The notes under the pieces: model-generated
What the model saw: only the letters and a program-made list of their open reading frames with translations
What the model was told of the DNA's origin: nothing
The model's database searches: none
Shown here: positions 9,343 to 16,933 of the stretch, in pieces
Layout of the letters: the number at the start of each line of letters is the position of its first letter
Position numbering within the stretch: the stretch's first letter is position 1
Assembly: GCF_019219065.1 (NCBI RefSeq)
Contig: NZ_JAHUWK010000002.1
Span: forward strand, 310,001 to 374,000
From: Duganella sp. sic0402
GTDB taxonomy: Bacteria; Pseudomonadota; Gammaproteobacteria; Burkholderiales; Burkholderiaceae_D
Reading direction: 5' to 3'
DNA length: 64,000 nt
Position numbers and translations under genes: made by a program

Positions 9343-10361
9343 CAGCGCCGCTCCCGATAGTGGGTGACGGTCTGCTCGATGGCGCCGAAAATACTGCCTC
9401 GCTCATCTTTCATTTCAATGCGCACGCTATCGCCGAATTTGAGGAAAGGCGTTTGCGGCTTGCCGCTTTCGATGGTTTCATACATCCTCACTTCGGCCAG
9501 GCAGCAGTAGCCCACGCCGCCATTGGCGATGCTCGAACCATGCAGGCTGCCCTGCTTGTTGGAGACGGTGCCGGAACCGATGATGGTCCCCGCCGCCAGC
9601 TCGCGCGTTGCCGCCGCGTGCGCGACCAACTGGGCAAAGTTGAACGTCATGTCCTCGCCCGCATTCGGCTTGCCGAACGGCTGCTGATTCAGATCGACCA
9701 GCAAGGGCAGGCGCAGCTTGTTGTCTGCCCAGTGCGCCCCCAGCTCGTCGGGCGTGACCGCCACCGGCGAGAAGGCGCTGGCCGGCTTGGACTGGAAGAA
9801 GCCGAAACCTTTCGCCAGTTCGTTCGGGATCAGATTGCGCAGCGAGACGTCATTGACCAGCATGAGCAGGCGAATCGACTTGGCCGCATCGTCCGGCGTG
9901 GCGCCCATGCGCACGTCACCAGTGATGACCGCCACCTCGGCCTCCAGGTCGATGCCCCACGCTTCCGACAGCGCATAGATAGGATCGCGCGGACCGGCAA
10001 AGCTGTCCGAGCCGCCCTGATACATCAGCGGATCGGTATAGAAGGACGCCGGCACCTCGGCATTGCGCGCCTTGCGCACCAGCTCAACGTGGTTGATATA
10101 AGCCGAGCCGTCCGCCCATTGGTAGGCGCGCGGCAGCGGCGAGTGGCAATCGTGCTGATTGAACGGTTTGGCATCCACCGCTTCGCCCGCGTTCAGCGTG
10201 GCGTAGACTTGTTGCAGGCGCGGCGCCACCAGTTCCCAGTTATCCAGCGCATGCTGCATGGTGGCCGATATCTTTGGCACATGCTGGTAGTGCGACAGGT
10301 CGCGGCTAACGATCACCAGGCGGCCATCGCGGCTGCCGTCTTTCAGCGTGGCGAGCTTCAA
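9342..10361 (-). CDS. Fumarylacetoacetate hydrolase family protein
   Basis: A 339-residue FAH-family enzyme that would hydrolyse the isomerised ring-cleavage product to fumarate plus acetoacetate (or pyruvate). Typical metal-site blocks are visible: GIDLEAEVAVITGDVRMGA, the SLRNLIPNELAKGFGFFQSKPA segment (given in two parts: SLRNLIPNELAKG and FGFFQSKPA), and GTIIGSGTVSNKQGS near the C-terminal third. Its start overlaps the stop of the VOC gene by four bases, and its end overlaps maiA by one, so the three genes are translationally coupled. The exact substrate cannot be read from sequence. Confidence 0.85.
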   Translation of the reverse strand: MKLATLKDGSRDGRLVIVSRDLSHYQHVPKISATMQHALDNWELVAPRLQQVYATLNAGEAVDAKPFNQHDCHSPLPRAYQWADGSAYINHVELVRKARNAEVPASFYTDPLMYQGGSDSFAGPRDPIYALSEAWGIDLEAEVAVITGDVRMGATPDDAAKSIRLLMLVNDVSLRNLIPNELAKGFGFFQSKPASAFSPVAVTPDELGAHWADNKLRLPLLVDLNQQPFGKPNAGEDMTFNFAQLVAHAAATRELAAGTIIGSGTVSNKQGSLHGSSIANGGVGYCCLAEVRMYETIESGKPQTPFLKFGDSVRIEMKDERGSIFGAIEQTVTHYRERR

Positions 10362-10888
10362 GCTTCACCTCCGTGCATCCAGGCTGCGTGCTTGGGCGCT
10401 TTTTTGGTTTGCGACCATTCTTCCAGCATGTCCCATTTGACCTGGTCCAGCTTCTGCATCATCTCCGGCGTGCCGGTGTTGCACGCCAGCTCGAGGCGAT
10501 GTCCGTTCGGATCGAAGAAATAAATCGACTTGAAGATGGTGTGATTGACCGGGCCGATCACATCGATGCCAGCGGCCACCAGGCGCTCTTTGGCGGCCAG
10601 CAGTTCGTCCATGCTGGCGACTTCCATCGCGAGGTGCTGCACCCAGGCCGGCGTGTTGCGGTCGCGGTCCATATCCGGCTGCGTCGGCAATTCAAAAAAC
10701 GCCAGCACATTGCCGTTGCCGGCATCCAGGAACACGTGCATGTACGGGTCCGGCGCCTTGGTCGATGGGACTTCGTTTTCGGCGATGGCCAGCACGAAAT
10801 CCATGTTCAGGTGCTTGACGTACCACTCGACGGTTTCTTTGGCGTCTTTGCAGCGGTAGGCAACGTGATGTATTTGCTTGATTTTCAT
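10358..10888 (-). CDS. VOC-superfamily protein (possible extradiol-type dioxygenase or isomerase)
   Basis: A 176-residue vicinal-oxygen-chelate protein. Two beta-alpha-beta-beta-beta modules are visible, with candidate metal ligands H8 (IHHVAY), H85 (VQHLAMEV) and E133 (HRLELAC). This is the ligand pattern of glyoxalases and type I extradiol dioxygenases, so it could supply the substrate for the downstream isomerase and hydrolase. The ATG at 10888 is chosen because a GGAG lies six bases upstream; an in-frame ATG at 10906 lacks this. It is the first gene of the operon and is divergent from a LysR regulator. The reaction is unknown. Confidence 0.75.
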   Translation of the reverse strand: MKIKQIHHVAYRCKDAKETVEWYVKHLNMDFVLAIAENEVPSTKAPDPYMHVFLDAGNGNVLAFFELPTQPDMDRDRNTPAWVQHLAMEVASMDELLAAKERLVAAGIDVIGPVNHTIFKSIYFFDPNGHRLELACNTGTPEMMQKLDQVKWDMLEEWSQTKKAPKHAAWMHGGEA

Positions 10889-10929
10889 AGGAGTCTCCAT
10901 CTTCATGCCCGCATTAAATGACAGTTTCA

Positions 10930-10953
10930 GATATCATACAAATCGTATTTATC
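10930..10953. promoter_or_regulatory. Candidate LysR-type operator between the VOC operon and its divergent regulator
   Basis: An interrupted inverted repeat with arms GATA..ATAC and GTAT..TATC (inner arms ATAC at 10936-10939 and GTAT at 10945-10948) sits in the 87-base gap between the two divergent genes. It fits the T-N11-A rule of LysR-type regulators. It is a prediction from symmetry and position. Confidence 0.5.
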
Positions 10954-10975
10954 TCGCCATTTATCAGAATTCTCA

Positions 10976-11893
10976 ATGAATCCCAGCCTGCGGCAAATGC
11001 GCGCCCTGGTGGCGCTGGCCAAAACCGGCAGCTTCACGCTGGCCGCCGATCACCTGAATGTGACGCAATCGGCGCTTAGCGGCCAGATCAAAGAACTGGA
11101 GCAACTGCTAGGCATGCGTGTGGTCGAGCGTACCACGCGCAAGACGCAGTTGTCGGAGCTGGGACGCGAGCTGACGCCGCTGTTCGACAAGATGCTGCAC
11201 GATCTCGATCGCGCCATGGCCGACATCGCCAGCCGCAAGGCCTTGAAGCAAGGCTCAGTGCGGCTGGCCGCGCCGCAAATGCTCTCCTGCACGATGGTGC
11301 CGGAAGTGATCGCCGCGTATCGCGAACGCCATCCGGAGGTGCGGGTCAGACTGACTGATTGTCCGCTGGAGCAGGTATCGGCACGCGTATTCAGCGGCGA
11401 GGTCGACTTCGGCATCGGCCCGGAGCGCGACGCTACTGCCGAAATCGAAGCCCAGCCGCTGTTTGAAATGCCGTTTGTCGTGGTCTATCCACCGGGCCAT
11501 GCGCTGGACCAGCGCAAGCGCATCACCTGGAGCGACGTCAACCGTTACCCTTTTATTTCCCTGCAAGGCCAGTTCACGGAACGGCTACTGCGCGATGTAC
11601 ATATTTCCTTTAGGGAACTCTCCCTCAGCCCGCACAACGAGGTCACCTTCATGACCACCGCGCTTGCCATGGTGCACGCCCGACAAGGCATTACCGTCTG
11701 CTTGCCCTATGCGGAGAAGATGGTGCAGCTGTACGGCCTGAAGATGCGCCCATTGGAAGCGCCGGCCTTGACGCGGCGTTTCTTCGTCTACACCCGTGGC
11801 GCCCGCGCACTGTCGCCGGCCGCCGAGAGTTTTGTTGCTTTCCTACATGAGTTCATTGCCACGCATGAATGGAATATGCCATCGACGGTGTGA
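10976..11893 (+). CDS. LysR-family transcriptional regulator
   Basis: A 305-residue LysR-type regulator. The N-terminal winged helix (MRALVALAKTGSFTLAADHL, then NVTQSALSGQIKELEQLLG) is clear, and the rest is a periplasmic-binding-like effector domain (SVRLAAPQMLSCTMVPEVI and onward). It is transcribed divergently from the VOC-FAH-maiA operon with a short shared promoter region, so it very likely controls that operon in response to an aromatic or ring-cleavage metabolite. The effector is not known. Confidence 0.88.
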   Translation: MNPSLRQMRALVALAKTGSFTLAADHLNVTQSALSGQIKELEQLLGMRVVERTTRKTQLSELGRELTPLFDKMLHDLDRAMADIASRKALKQGSVRLAAPQMLSCTMVPEVIAAYRERHPEVRVRLTDCPLEQVSARVFSGEVDFGIGPERDATAEIEAQPLFEMPFVVVYPPGHALDQRKRITWSDVNRYPFISLQGQFTERLLRDVHISFRELSLSPHNEVTFMTTALAMVHARQGITVCLPYAEKMVQLYGLKMRPLEAPALTRRFFVYTRGARALSPAAESFVAFLHEFIATHEWNMPSTV

Positions 11894-11987
11894 GCTATAT
11901 CAAAAATCCGGAATTTATTTCACACGAACAAAATTAATTGCCACAAATCCATTGTGGAAGCGGTTTCCATTTGTGTATGCTTCATTG

Positions 11988-12554
11988 ATGAACATTTTGC
12001 ACATAGATTCCTGCGCTTTAGGCGATCATTCGACTTCCCGCCAGATTACTTCGGCGGCTATTGCGGCACTGACTACCAATTATGATCAGGCGACCGTGCT
12101 GTACCGCGATCTCGCGGCCTCCCCTTTGTCCCACGCCAGCGGTCCGCTGCTGCAAGTCATTAGCCAACGCTGGGACGCCGATATCCCGATGAATGCAGAA
12201 TTGCGCGCCGAAGCACTGCAAAGCGCCTCCCTGCTCAAGGAATTTCAGGATGCCAACGTGGTTGTGCTCGGCGCCCCCATGCATAACTTCTCGATTCCAT
12301 CGACGTTGAAAGCCTGGATGGACCGCCTGCTGGAACTGCAAACCGTTACAGCCAGCGAGGGCAGCGCGCACCTGCATCTGCTGCTGATCACCTCTGGTTG
12401 CGACGTCATGGGCCGCGACTGCCAGGAAAAGCTGATGCACAACCACGAGTCCCAGTTGAAAGCCGCCTTCGAATCGATGGGCATTCGTCATCTGCATGTG
12501 GTACGCAAGCTGGCCGATTTGCAACAAGCACTGGAGTTACAAAGAGCCGCCTGA
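11988..12554 (+). CDS. FMN-dependent NADH:quinone oxidoreductase / azoreductase-like flavoprotein
   Basis: A 188-residue flavodoxin-fold protein of the AzoR type. It begins MNILHIDSCALGDHSTSRQI, the phosphate-binding loop region, and contains APMHNFSIPSTLKAWMDR, corresponding to the PMYNF-type FMN-binding motif. AzoR proteins reduce quinones and azo compounds with NAD(P)H. The C-terminus is slightly shorter than the usual 200 residues. The ATG at 11988 is preferred; the frame is open further upstream but overlaps the LysR gene. Stand-alone gene in the same direction as lysR. Confidence 0.8.
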   Translation: MNILHIDSCALGDHSTSRQITSAAIAALTTNYDQATVLYRDLAASPLSHASGPLLQVISQRWDADIPMNAELRAEALQSASLLKEFQDANVVVLGAPMHNFSIPSTLKAWMDRLLELQTVTASEGSAHLHLLLITSGCDVMGRDCQEKLMHNHESQLKAAFESMGIRHLHVVRKLADLQQALELQRAA

Positions 12555-12585
12555 TGGTAGCGCTATCGCTGTCTTATAATGAGGC

Positions 12586-13155
12586 ATGACTGCTGACACC
12601 ATCGCCATCAATCAATTGATGGACAAGTTCGACGGCCATCACAGCGTTTGGCTGTTTGGCTACGGCTCCTTGATCTACAAGGCGGACTTCCCCTACCTGC
12701 AACGCCGCCCGGCCAGCATTGGCGGCTGGACGCGGCGCTTCTGGCAAGGCTCACACGACCATCGCGGCACGCCGGAAGCACCGGGCCGCGTGGTCACACT
12801 GATCGCCGAAGCAGACGCCATTTGCCACGGCATGGCTTACCTGATCACGCCGGAAGTCTTCGCCCACCTCGACCACCGCGAAAAAAACGGCTATCTGCGG
12901 CTGGCCACGTCGATGACGTTTGAGGATGGCGATCAGACCGAAGGCCTGGTCTATATCGCCACGGCGGACAACACGGCCTTCCTCGGCGCCGCCAGCGAAC
13001 AGGAAATCGCCGCACACATCGCCCGCTCCACCGGTCCCAGCGGCCCGAATAGCGACTACCTCAACCATCTGGCAAGCGCGCTGCGCGAACTGGGCCGCCA
13101 TGACCAGCACGTTTTCGACATCGAGCGCCACCTGGCGGCATTGCGCTCAGAATAA
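12586..13155 (+). CDS. ChaC-like gamma-glutamylcyclotransferase
   Basis: A 189-residue protein of the gamma-glutamylcyclotransferase fold, acting specifically on glutathione in characterised relatives and releasing 5-oxoproline and Cys-Gly. The substrate-binding loop FGYGSL is at residues 24-29, and the catalytic glutamate is most likely E99 in DHREKNGY. It is convergent with the downstream radical SAM gene; their 3' ends overlap by nine bases. Confidence 0.85.
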   Translation: MTADTIAINQLMDKFDGHHSVWLFGYGSLIYKADFPYLQRRPASIGGWTRRFWQGSHDHRGTPEAPGRVVTLIAEADAICHGMAYLITPEVFAHLDHREKNGYLRLATSMTFEDGDQTEGLVYIATADNTAFLGAASEQEIAAHIARSTGPSGPNSDYLNHLASALRELGRHDQHVFDIERHLAALRSE

Positions 13156-14304
13156 ATCCAGCTGCCCCGCATCGGCAGCCGCTTTGGCGCGCGCGCCCAG
13201 CGGAGGCACCACCAGCGGCCGCGTGAACCGGGACGCATCCATGCGGTGAAAACGGCTGCCCTGGCCCGTCAGCCCCAGCCGCTCGGAAGCGATCTTGAAA
13301 CGCTGGCGTATCAGTTCCGCCCACACACCCTCGCCTTTCATGCGGGTGTCGAAATTGCTGTCATAGTCTTTGCCGCCACGCATTTCACGCACCCGGTTCA
13401 TTACCCGCTGCGCGCGTTCCGGAAAGTGCGCTTGCAGCCATTCCTTGAACAAGGGCGCCACTTCCCACGGCAGCCGCAACACCGTGTAGTGCGCGCTGAC
13501 CGCGCCGGCCTGCTTGACCGCTTCCAGTATCCGCTCGATGTCCGGCTCGGTAATGAAGGGAATGATGGGTGCAATGCTGACCGCGACCGGAATGCCGGCG
13601 TCGGTCAGCGTACGAATGGTACGCAGGCGGCGCGCGGGAGAAGCCGCGCGTGGCTCCAGCGTACGGGCGATGGCCGGGTCCAGCGTGGTCAGCGTGATGG
13701 CAACACCCGCCTGCTGCCTGGCCGCCATCGGCGCCAGGATGTCGATGTCGCGTTCGATCAGCGAGTTCTTGGTGATTAGCCCGACCGGGTGCTGGCATTC
13801 CTGCAGTACCTCCAGAATGCGGCGGGTCAATTTGTATTCGCGCTCGCAGGGCTGGTAGGCGTCGGTATTGACGCCCAACGCGATCGATTGCGGCTCGTAG
13901 CCAGGCTTGGCCAGCTCGCGCCGCAGCACTTCCGGCGCGTTGACCTTGGCGAAAATCTTGCTCTCGAACTCCATGCCCGGCGACAGCCCCAGATAGCTGT
14001 GCGTGGGCCGCGCGAAACAGTAAATGCAGCCATGCTCGCAGCCACGATAGGGATTGAGCGAGACACTGAACGGCAAGTCCGGCGATGCATTGCGGCTGAG
14101 AATGGACTTGCAGATTTCGTCGGTAACCTGGGTTTTCCATGGCTTCACCTCCTCTTCCTCGCGTTCCCAGCCATCGTCATAGGCTACGCGGGCGTTCAAT
14201 TCGTAACGGCCTTGCATATTCGACACCGCGCCACGCCCCTTCTGCGCCTTCAGCGAAGGCGGAGGCAACATCACGTGTTCCTGCTTGTTTTCGTCGTGGG
14301 ACAT
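13147..14304 (-). CDS. PA0069-family radical SAM protein (SplB-like), predicted SOS gene
   Basis: A 385-residue radical SAM protein. The [4Fe-4S] motif CxxxCxxC is at C89, C93 and C96 (CEHGCIYCFARP). The family is distantly related to spore photoproduct lyase; its reaction has not been established to my knowledge. The first ATG (14304) is only about 15 bases from the LexA box and has no clear ribosome binding site. An ATG at codon 12 (14271) is preceded by AGGA at a good distance and may be the true start. A near-perfect LexA operator just upstream suggests a role in the DNA-damage response. Confidence 0.85.
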   Translation of the reverse strand: MSHDENKQEHVMLPPPSLKAQKGRGAVSNMQGRYELNARVAYDDGWEREEEEVKPWKTQVTDEICKSILSRNASPDLPFSVSLNPYRGCEHGCIYCFARPTHSYLGLSPGMEFESKIFAKVNAPEVLRRELAKPGYEPQSIALGVNTDAYQPCEREYKLTRRILEVLQECQHPVGLITKNSLIERDIDILAPMAARQQAGVAITLTTLDPAIARTLEPRAASPARRLRTIRTLTDAGIPVAVSIAPIIPFITEPDIERILEAVKQAGAVSAHYTVLRLPWEVAPLFKEWLQAHFPERAQRVMNRVREMRGGKDYDSNFDTRMKGEGVWAELIRQRFKIASERLGLTGQGSRFHRMDASRFTRPLVVPPLGARAKAAADAGQLDLF

Positions 14305-14318
14305 GGCGGCACAATAAA

Positions 14319-14338
14319 TACTGTATACATATACAGTA
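14319..14338. promoter_or_regulatory. LexA (SOS) box
   Basis: The sequence is a CTGT-N8-ACAG core (14321-14336) with an alternating AT-rich spacer and flanking TA, differing from the E. coli consensus by only one base in the spacer. It lies immediately upstream of the radical SAM gene on the minus strand, so it should repress that gene. It is also about 140 bases upstream of the divergent DUF2760-Hsp70 operon. Confidence 0.88.
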
Positions 14339-14477
14339 TTCTAGGCGCGACAGGCCGGTATATCAAGCGAAATCCGCTTGTGCCCTTTGGGTGTGCCGGG
14401 GCAAGCTGGTATCATGCCGGGCTTCGCCCCAACGCGCGCCCGGCGCGACGTTCGGCAACCTTACTGTGAGTCATGAC

Positions 14478-15071
14478 ATGAATAATTCGAGCCAACCTCT
14501 GCCGTCTTTCTTCAGCCGGATTTCGATCGCGATCGGCGCCTTTTTCCGCGCCCTGTCCGACGCTGAATACGCAGCCCGCCTGACGCGCATCGATGACGCG
14601 CCACAAACGGCCGCCGCGCCAGTCGCGCCGCCAGCACCAGCGCCGGCCCCTGCACCCGTGCCTGCCCCGGCGCCAGTCACGCTGCGCGTCGCCACGCCGG
14701 ACGCCGCGCTGCAACTGCTGTCGCTGCTCCAACGCGAAGCACGCCTGATCGACTTCACCCAGGAAAACCTGAGCGCCTACTCCGATGCCGACATCGGCGC
14801 CGCCGCGCGCGTGGTACACGAAGGTTGCGCCAAGGTGCTGAAAGAGCACTTCACCATTCAGCCTGTCCGCAGCGAAGCGGAAGGCAGCCGCATCGAACTG
14901 CCGGAAGGCTTCGACGCCGCCGCCGTGCGCCTGACCGGCAACGTGGTCGGCAAGGCGCCGTTCCGCGGCACGCTGAGCCATCGCGGCTGGCGTTCGGCCG
15001 AGGTACGCCTGCCGAAACTGGCGGAAGCGCATGACGCAGCCATCATCGCGCCGGCGGAGGTGGAGCTGTGA
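14478..15071 (+). CDS. DUF2760 domain protein
   Basis: A 197-residue protein matching DUF2760. The N-terminus is a short amphipathic segment (FFSRISIAIGAFFRALSDAEYAARL, residues 10-34, given for orientation only in part: ISIAIGAFFRALSD). A proline/alanine-rich linker follows (about 45-72), then a conserved C-terminal domain (ALQLLSLLQREARLIDFTQE and the terminal VRLPKLAEAHDAAIIAPAEVE). It is translationally coupled to the Hsp70 gene behind it: the GTG start of that gene overlaps its stop by four bases. It may be a partner of the two Hsp70-like proteins. Function unknown. Confidence 0.75.
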   Translation: MNNSSQPLPSFFSRISIAIGAFFRALSDAEYAARLTRIDDAPQTAAAPVAPPAPAPAPAPVPAPAPVTLRVATPDAALQLLSLLQREARLIDFTQENLSAYSDADIGAAARVVHEGCAKVLKEHFTIQPVRSEAEGSRIELPEGFDAAAVRLTGNVVGKAPFRGTLSHRGWRSAEVRLPKLAEAHDAAIIAPAEVEL

Positions 15072-16915
15072 GCGATCCCCGTTACGCCATCGGTATCGAC
15101 CTGGGCACCACGCACAGCGCGCTGTCATATGTGAACCTGCAAGCCAGCGATGGCGAGAAAACCCAGCACGGTGTGCTGGCCATTCCGCAGCTGACCGCGC
15201 CGGGCGCCGTCGAAGAACTGCCGCTGCTGCCGTCCTTCCTGTACCTGCCGCACGCCGACGAACTGGCGCCAGGCGAGAACAATCTGCCATGGCAGCAAAG
15301 CGCTGAAGAACAAAACAGCGTCGCCGGCGACATGGCGCGCAGCCGTGGCGCCACCACGCCGATCCGCCTGGTGTCGAGCGCAAAGAGCTGGTTGAGCCAT
15401 CCCGGCGTGGACCGCCGCTCCGCCCTGCTGCCGCACGACGCGCCGGAAGAAGTCACCCGCGTCTCGCCGCTGGAAGCGTCGACGCGCTACCTGAGCCATC
15501 TGCGCAAGGCGTGGGAGCAGGCGCATCCCGATGCGCCATTTGGCGAACAGGCGGTCACGGTGACCATCCCCGCATCCTTCGACCCGGGCGCGCGCGAACT
15601 GACCGCCGAAGCGGCGCGCGCCGCCGGCTACACCAATCTGACGCTGCTGGAAGAACCACAGGCCGCGCTGTATAGCTGGATTCAGGGTAGCGAAGGCCGC
15701 TGGCGCAAGGAAGTCAAGCCGGGCGACGTGATCCTGGTGGTGGACGTGGGTGGCGGCACCAGCGACTTTTCGCTGATCGCCGTGCTGGAACGCGATGGCG
15801 TGCTGGAACCGCACCGCATCGCTGTCGGCGATCATATTCTGCTGGGCGGCGACAATATGGATCTGGCGCTGGCGCACCTGGTTGCGCGCAAGCTGGCCGC
15901 CAACGGCACGCAGCTGGACGCCTGGCAGATGCGCGCCCTGACCTACGGCTGCCGCGCCGCAAAAGAGAAACTGCTGGCCGACGCCACCGTGGCCAACTGG
16001 CCTATCGTGGTGCCGAGCCGTGGCTCCAAACTGATCGGCGGCTCGATCCGCACAGAGCTGACGCGCGATGAAGTCAGCACCTTCATCCTCGACGGCTTCT
16101 TCCCGAAAGTGGAAGCATCGGCGCGTCCCGCCGTGCGCACCCGCGCCGGCCTGACGCAGCTTGGCCTGCCGTATGCGCAGGACGCCGGCATCACCCGCCA
16201 CCTGGCCGCATTCCTGGCGCGTCAGCTGGGCGCGACGGCGGAGCTGGAAGGCTACGCCGGCAAGCAAAGCGCTGACGCGACCTTCCTGCATCCAACGGCA
16301 GTGCTGTTCAACGGCGGCGTGTTCAAGTCGGAGCTGCTGGCGCAACGCGTCATGGGCGCCATCAATGACTGGCTGTACATGGAAGGCGCGGAACCAGCGC
16401 GCATGCTGGGCGGCGCAGACCTGGATCTGGCGGTGGCACGTGGCGCGGCTTATTACAGCTACGTGCGTCGCGGCAGCGGCGTGCGCATTCGCGGCGGCAC
16501 GGCGCGTTCTTACTACGTGGCGATTGAATCCGCGATGCCCGCCATTCCAGGCATGGAGCCGCCGATTCAGGCGCTGTGCGTGGCGCCGTTCGGCATGGAG
16601 GAAGGCAGCGAGATCGAATTGCCGAACCAGGAGTTTGGCCTGGTGGTTGGCGAGCCGGTGCAGTTCCGCTTCTTCGGCTCCTCAGTACGCCGCCAGGACC
16701 AGATCGGCGACCTGCTCGATTTCTGGGGACCGGATGAACTAATCGAGATGAACGAGATCCAGGCCAACCTGTCGCCGGAAGGCCGCCAGGCCGGCGATGT
16801 GGTGCAAGTGCGCCTGCACGCGATGGCGACCGAGTCCGGCACGCTGGAACTGGCCGCCGTTGCCAATGACGGCCAGCGCTGGAAAGTGGAGTTCGACGTT
16901 CGTTCCGCTAACTAA
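15068..16915 (+). CDS. Hsp70-family protein, first of a pair
   Basis: A 615-residue Hsp70-family ATPase with GIDLGTTHSAL at residues 9-19 and VVDVGGGTSDFS at 224-235. It lacks the canonical DnaK tail and the C-terminal EEVD-like region; its last part is a beta-rich domain with LELAAVANDGQRWKVEFDV. Starts at a GTG (15068) overlapping the DUF2760 stop. It forms an operon with DUF2760 and a second, longer Hsp70 homologue. Such non-canonical Hsp70s have dedicated clients, but none is known here. It is not DnaK or HscA, the latter being encoded at 1662-3542. Confidence 0.85.
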   Translation: MSDPRYAIGIDLGTTHSALSYVNLQASDGEKTQHGVLAIPQLTAPGAVEELPLLPSFLYLPHADELAPGENNLPWQQSAEEQNSVAGDMARSRGATTPIRLVSSAKSWLSHPGVDRRSALLPHDAPEEVTRVSPLEASTRYLSHLRKAWEQAHPDAPFGEQAVTVTIPASFDPGARELTAEAARAAGYTNLTLLEEPQAALYSWIQGSEGRWRKEVKPGDVILVVDVGGGTSDFSLIAVLERDGVLEPHRIAVGDHILLGGDNMDLALAHLVARKLAANGTQLDAWQMRALTYGCRAAKEKLLADATVANWPIVVPSRGSKLIGGSIRTELTRDEVSTFILDGFFPKVEASARPAVRTRAGLTQLGLPYAQDAGITRHLAAFLARQLGATAELEGYAGKQSADATFLHPTAVLFNGGVFKSELLAQRVMGAINDWLYMEGAEPARMLGGADLDLAVARGAAYYSYVRRGSGVRIRGGTARSYYVAIESAMPAIPGMEPPIQALCVAPFGMEEGSEIELPNQEFGLVVGEPVQFRFFGSSVRRQDQIGDLLDFWGPDELIEMNEIQANLSPEGRQAGDVVQVRLHAMATESGTLELAAVANDGQRWKVEFDVRSAN

Positions 16916-16928
16916 GCCGCTAACTAAG
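16905..16928 (+). repeat. 12-base perfect tandem duplication at an Hsp70 stop codon
   Basis: CCGCTAACTAAG is repeated exactly at 16905-16916 and 16917-16928. The first copy contains the TAA of the upstream Hsp70 gene; the second copy duplicates it in the short gap before the next ATG. Confidence 0.9.
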
Positions 16929-16933
16929 CACGC

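Noticed and set aside
11941..11987. Possible regulatory palindrome before the AzoR-like gene
   Set aside because: Short GGAA/TTCC-type matches occur but no symmetric site of useful length could be drawn.
14600..14690. Possible simple repeat or insertion in the DUF2760 gene
   Set aside because: It is an in-frame Ala/Pro codon-rich linker between two domains, not a DNA repeat of exact units.
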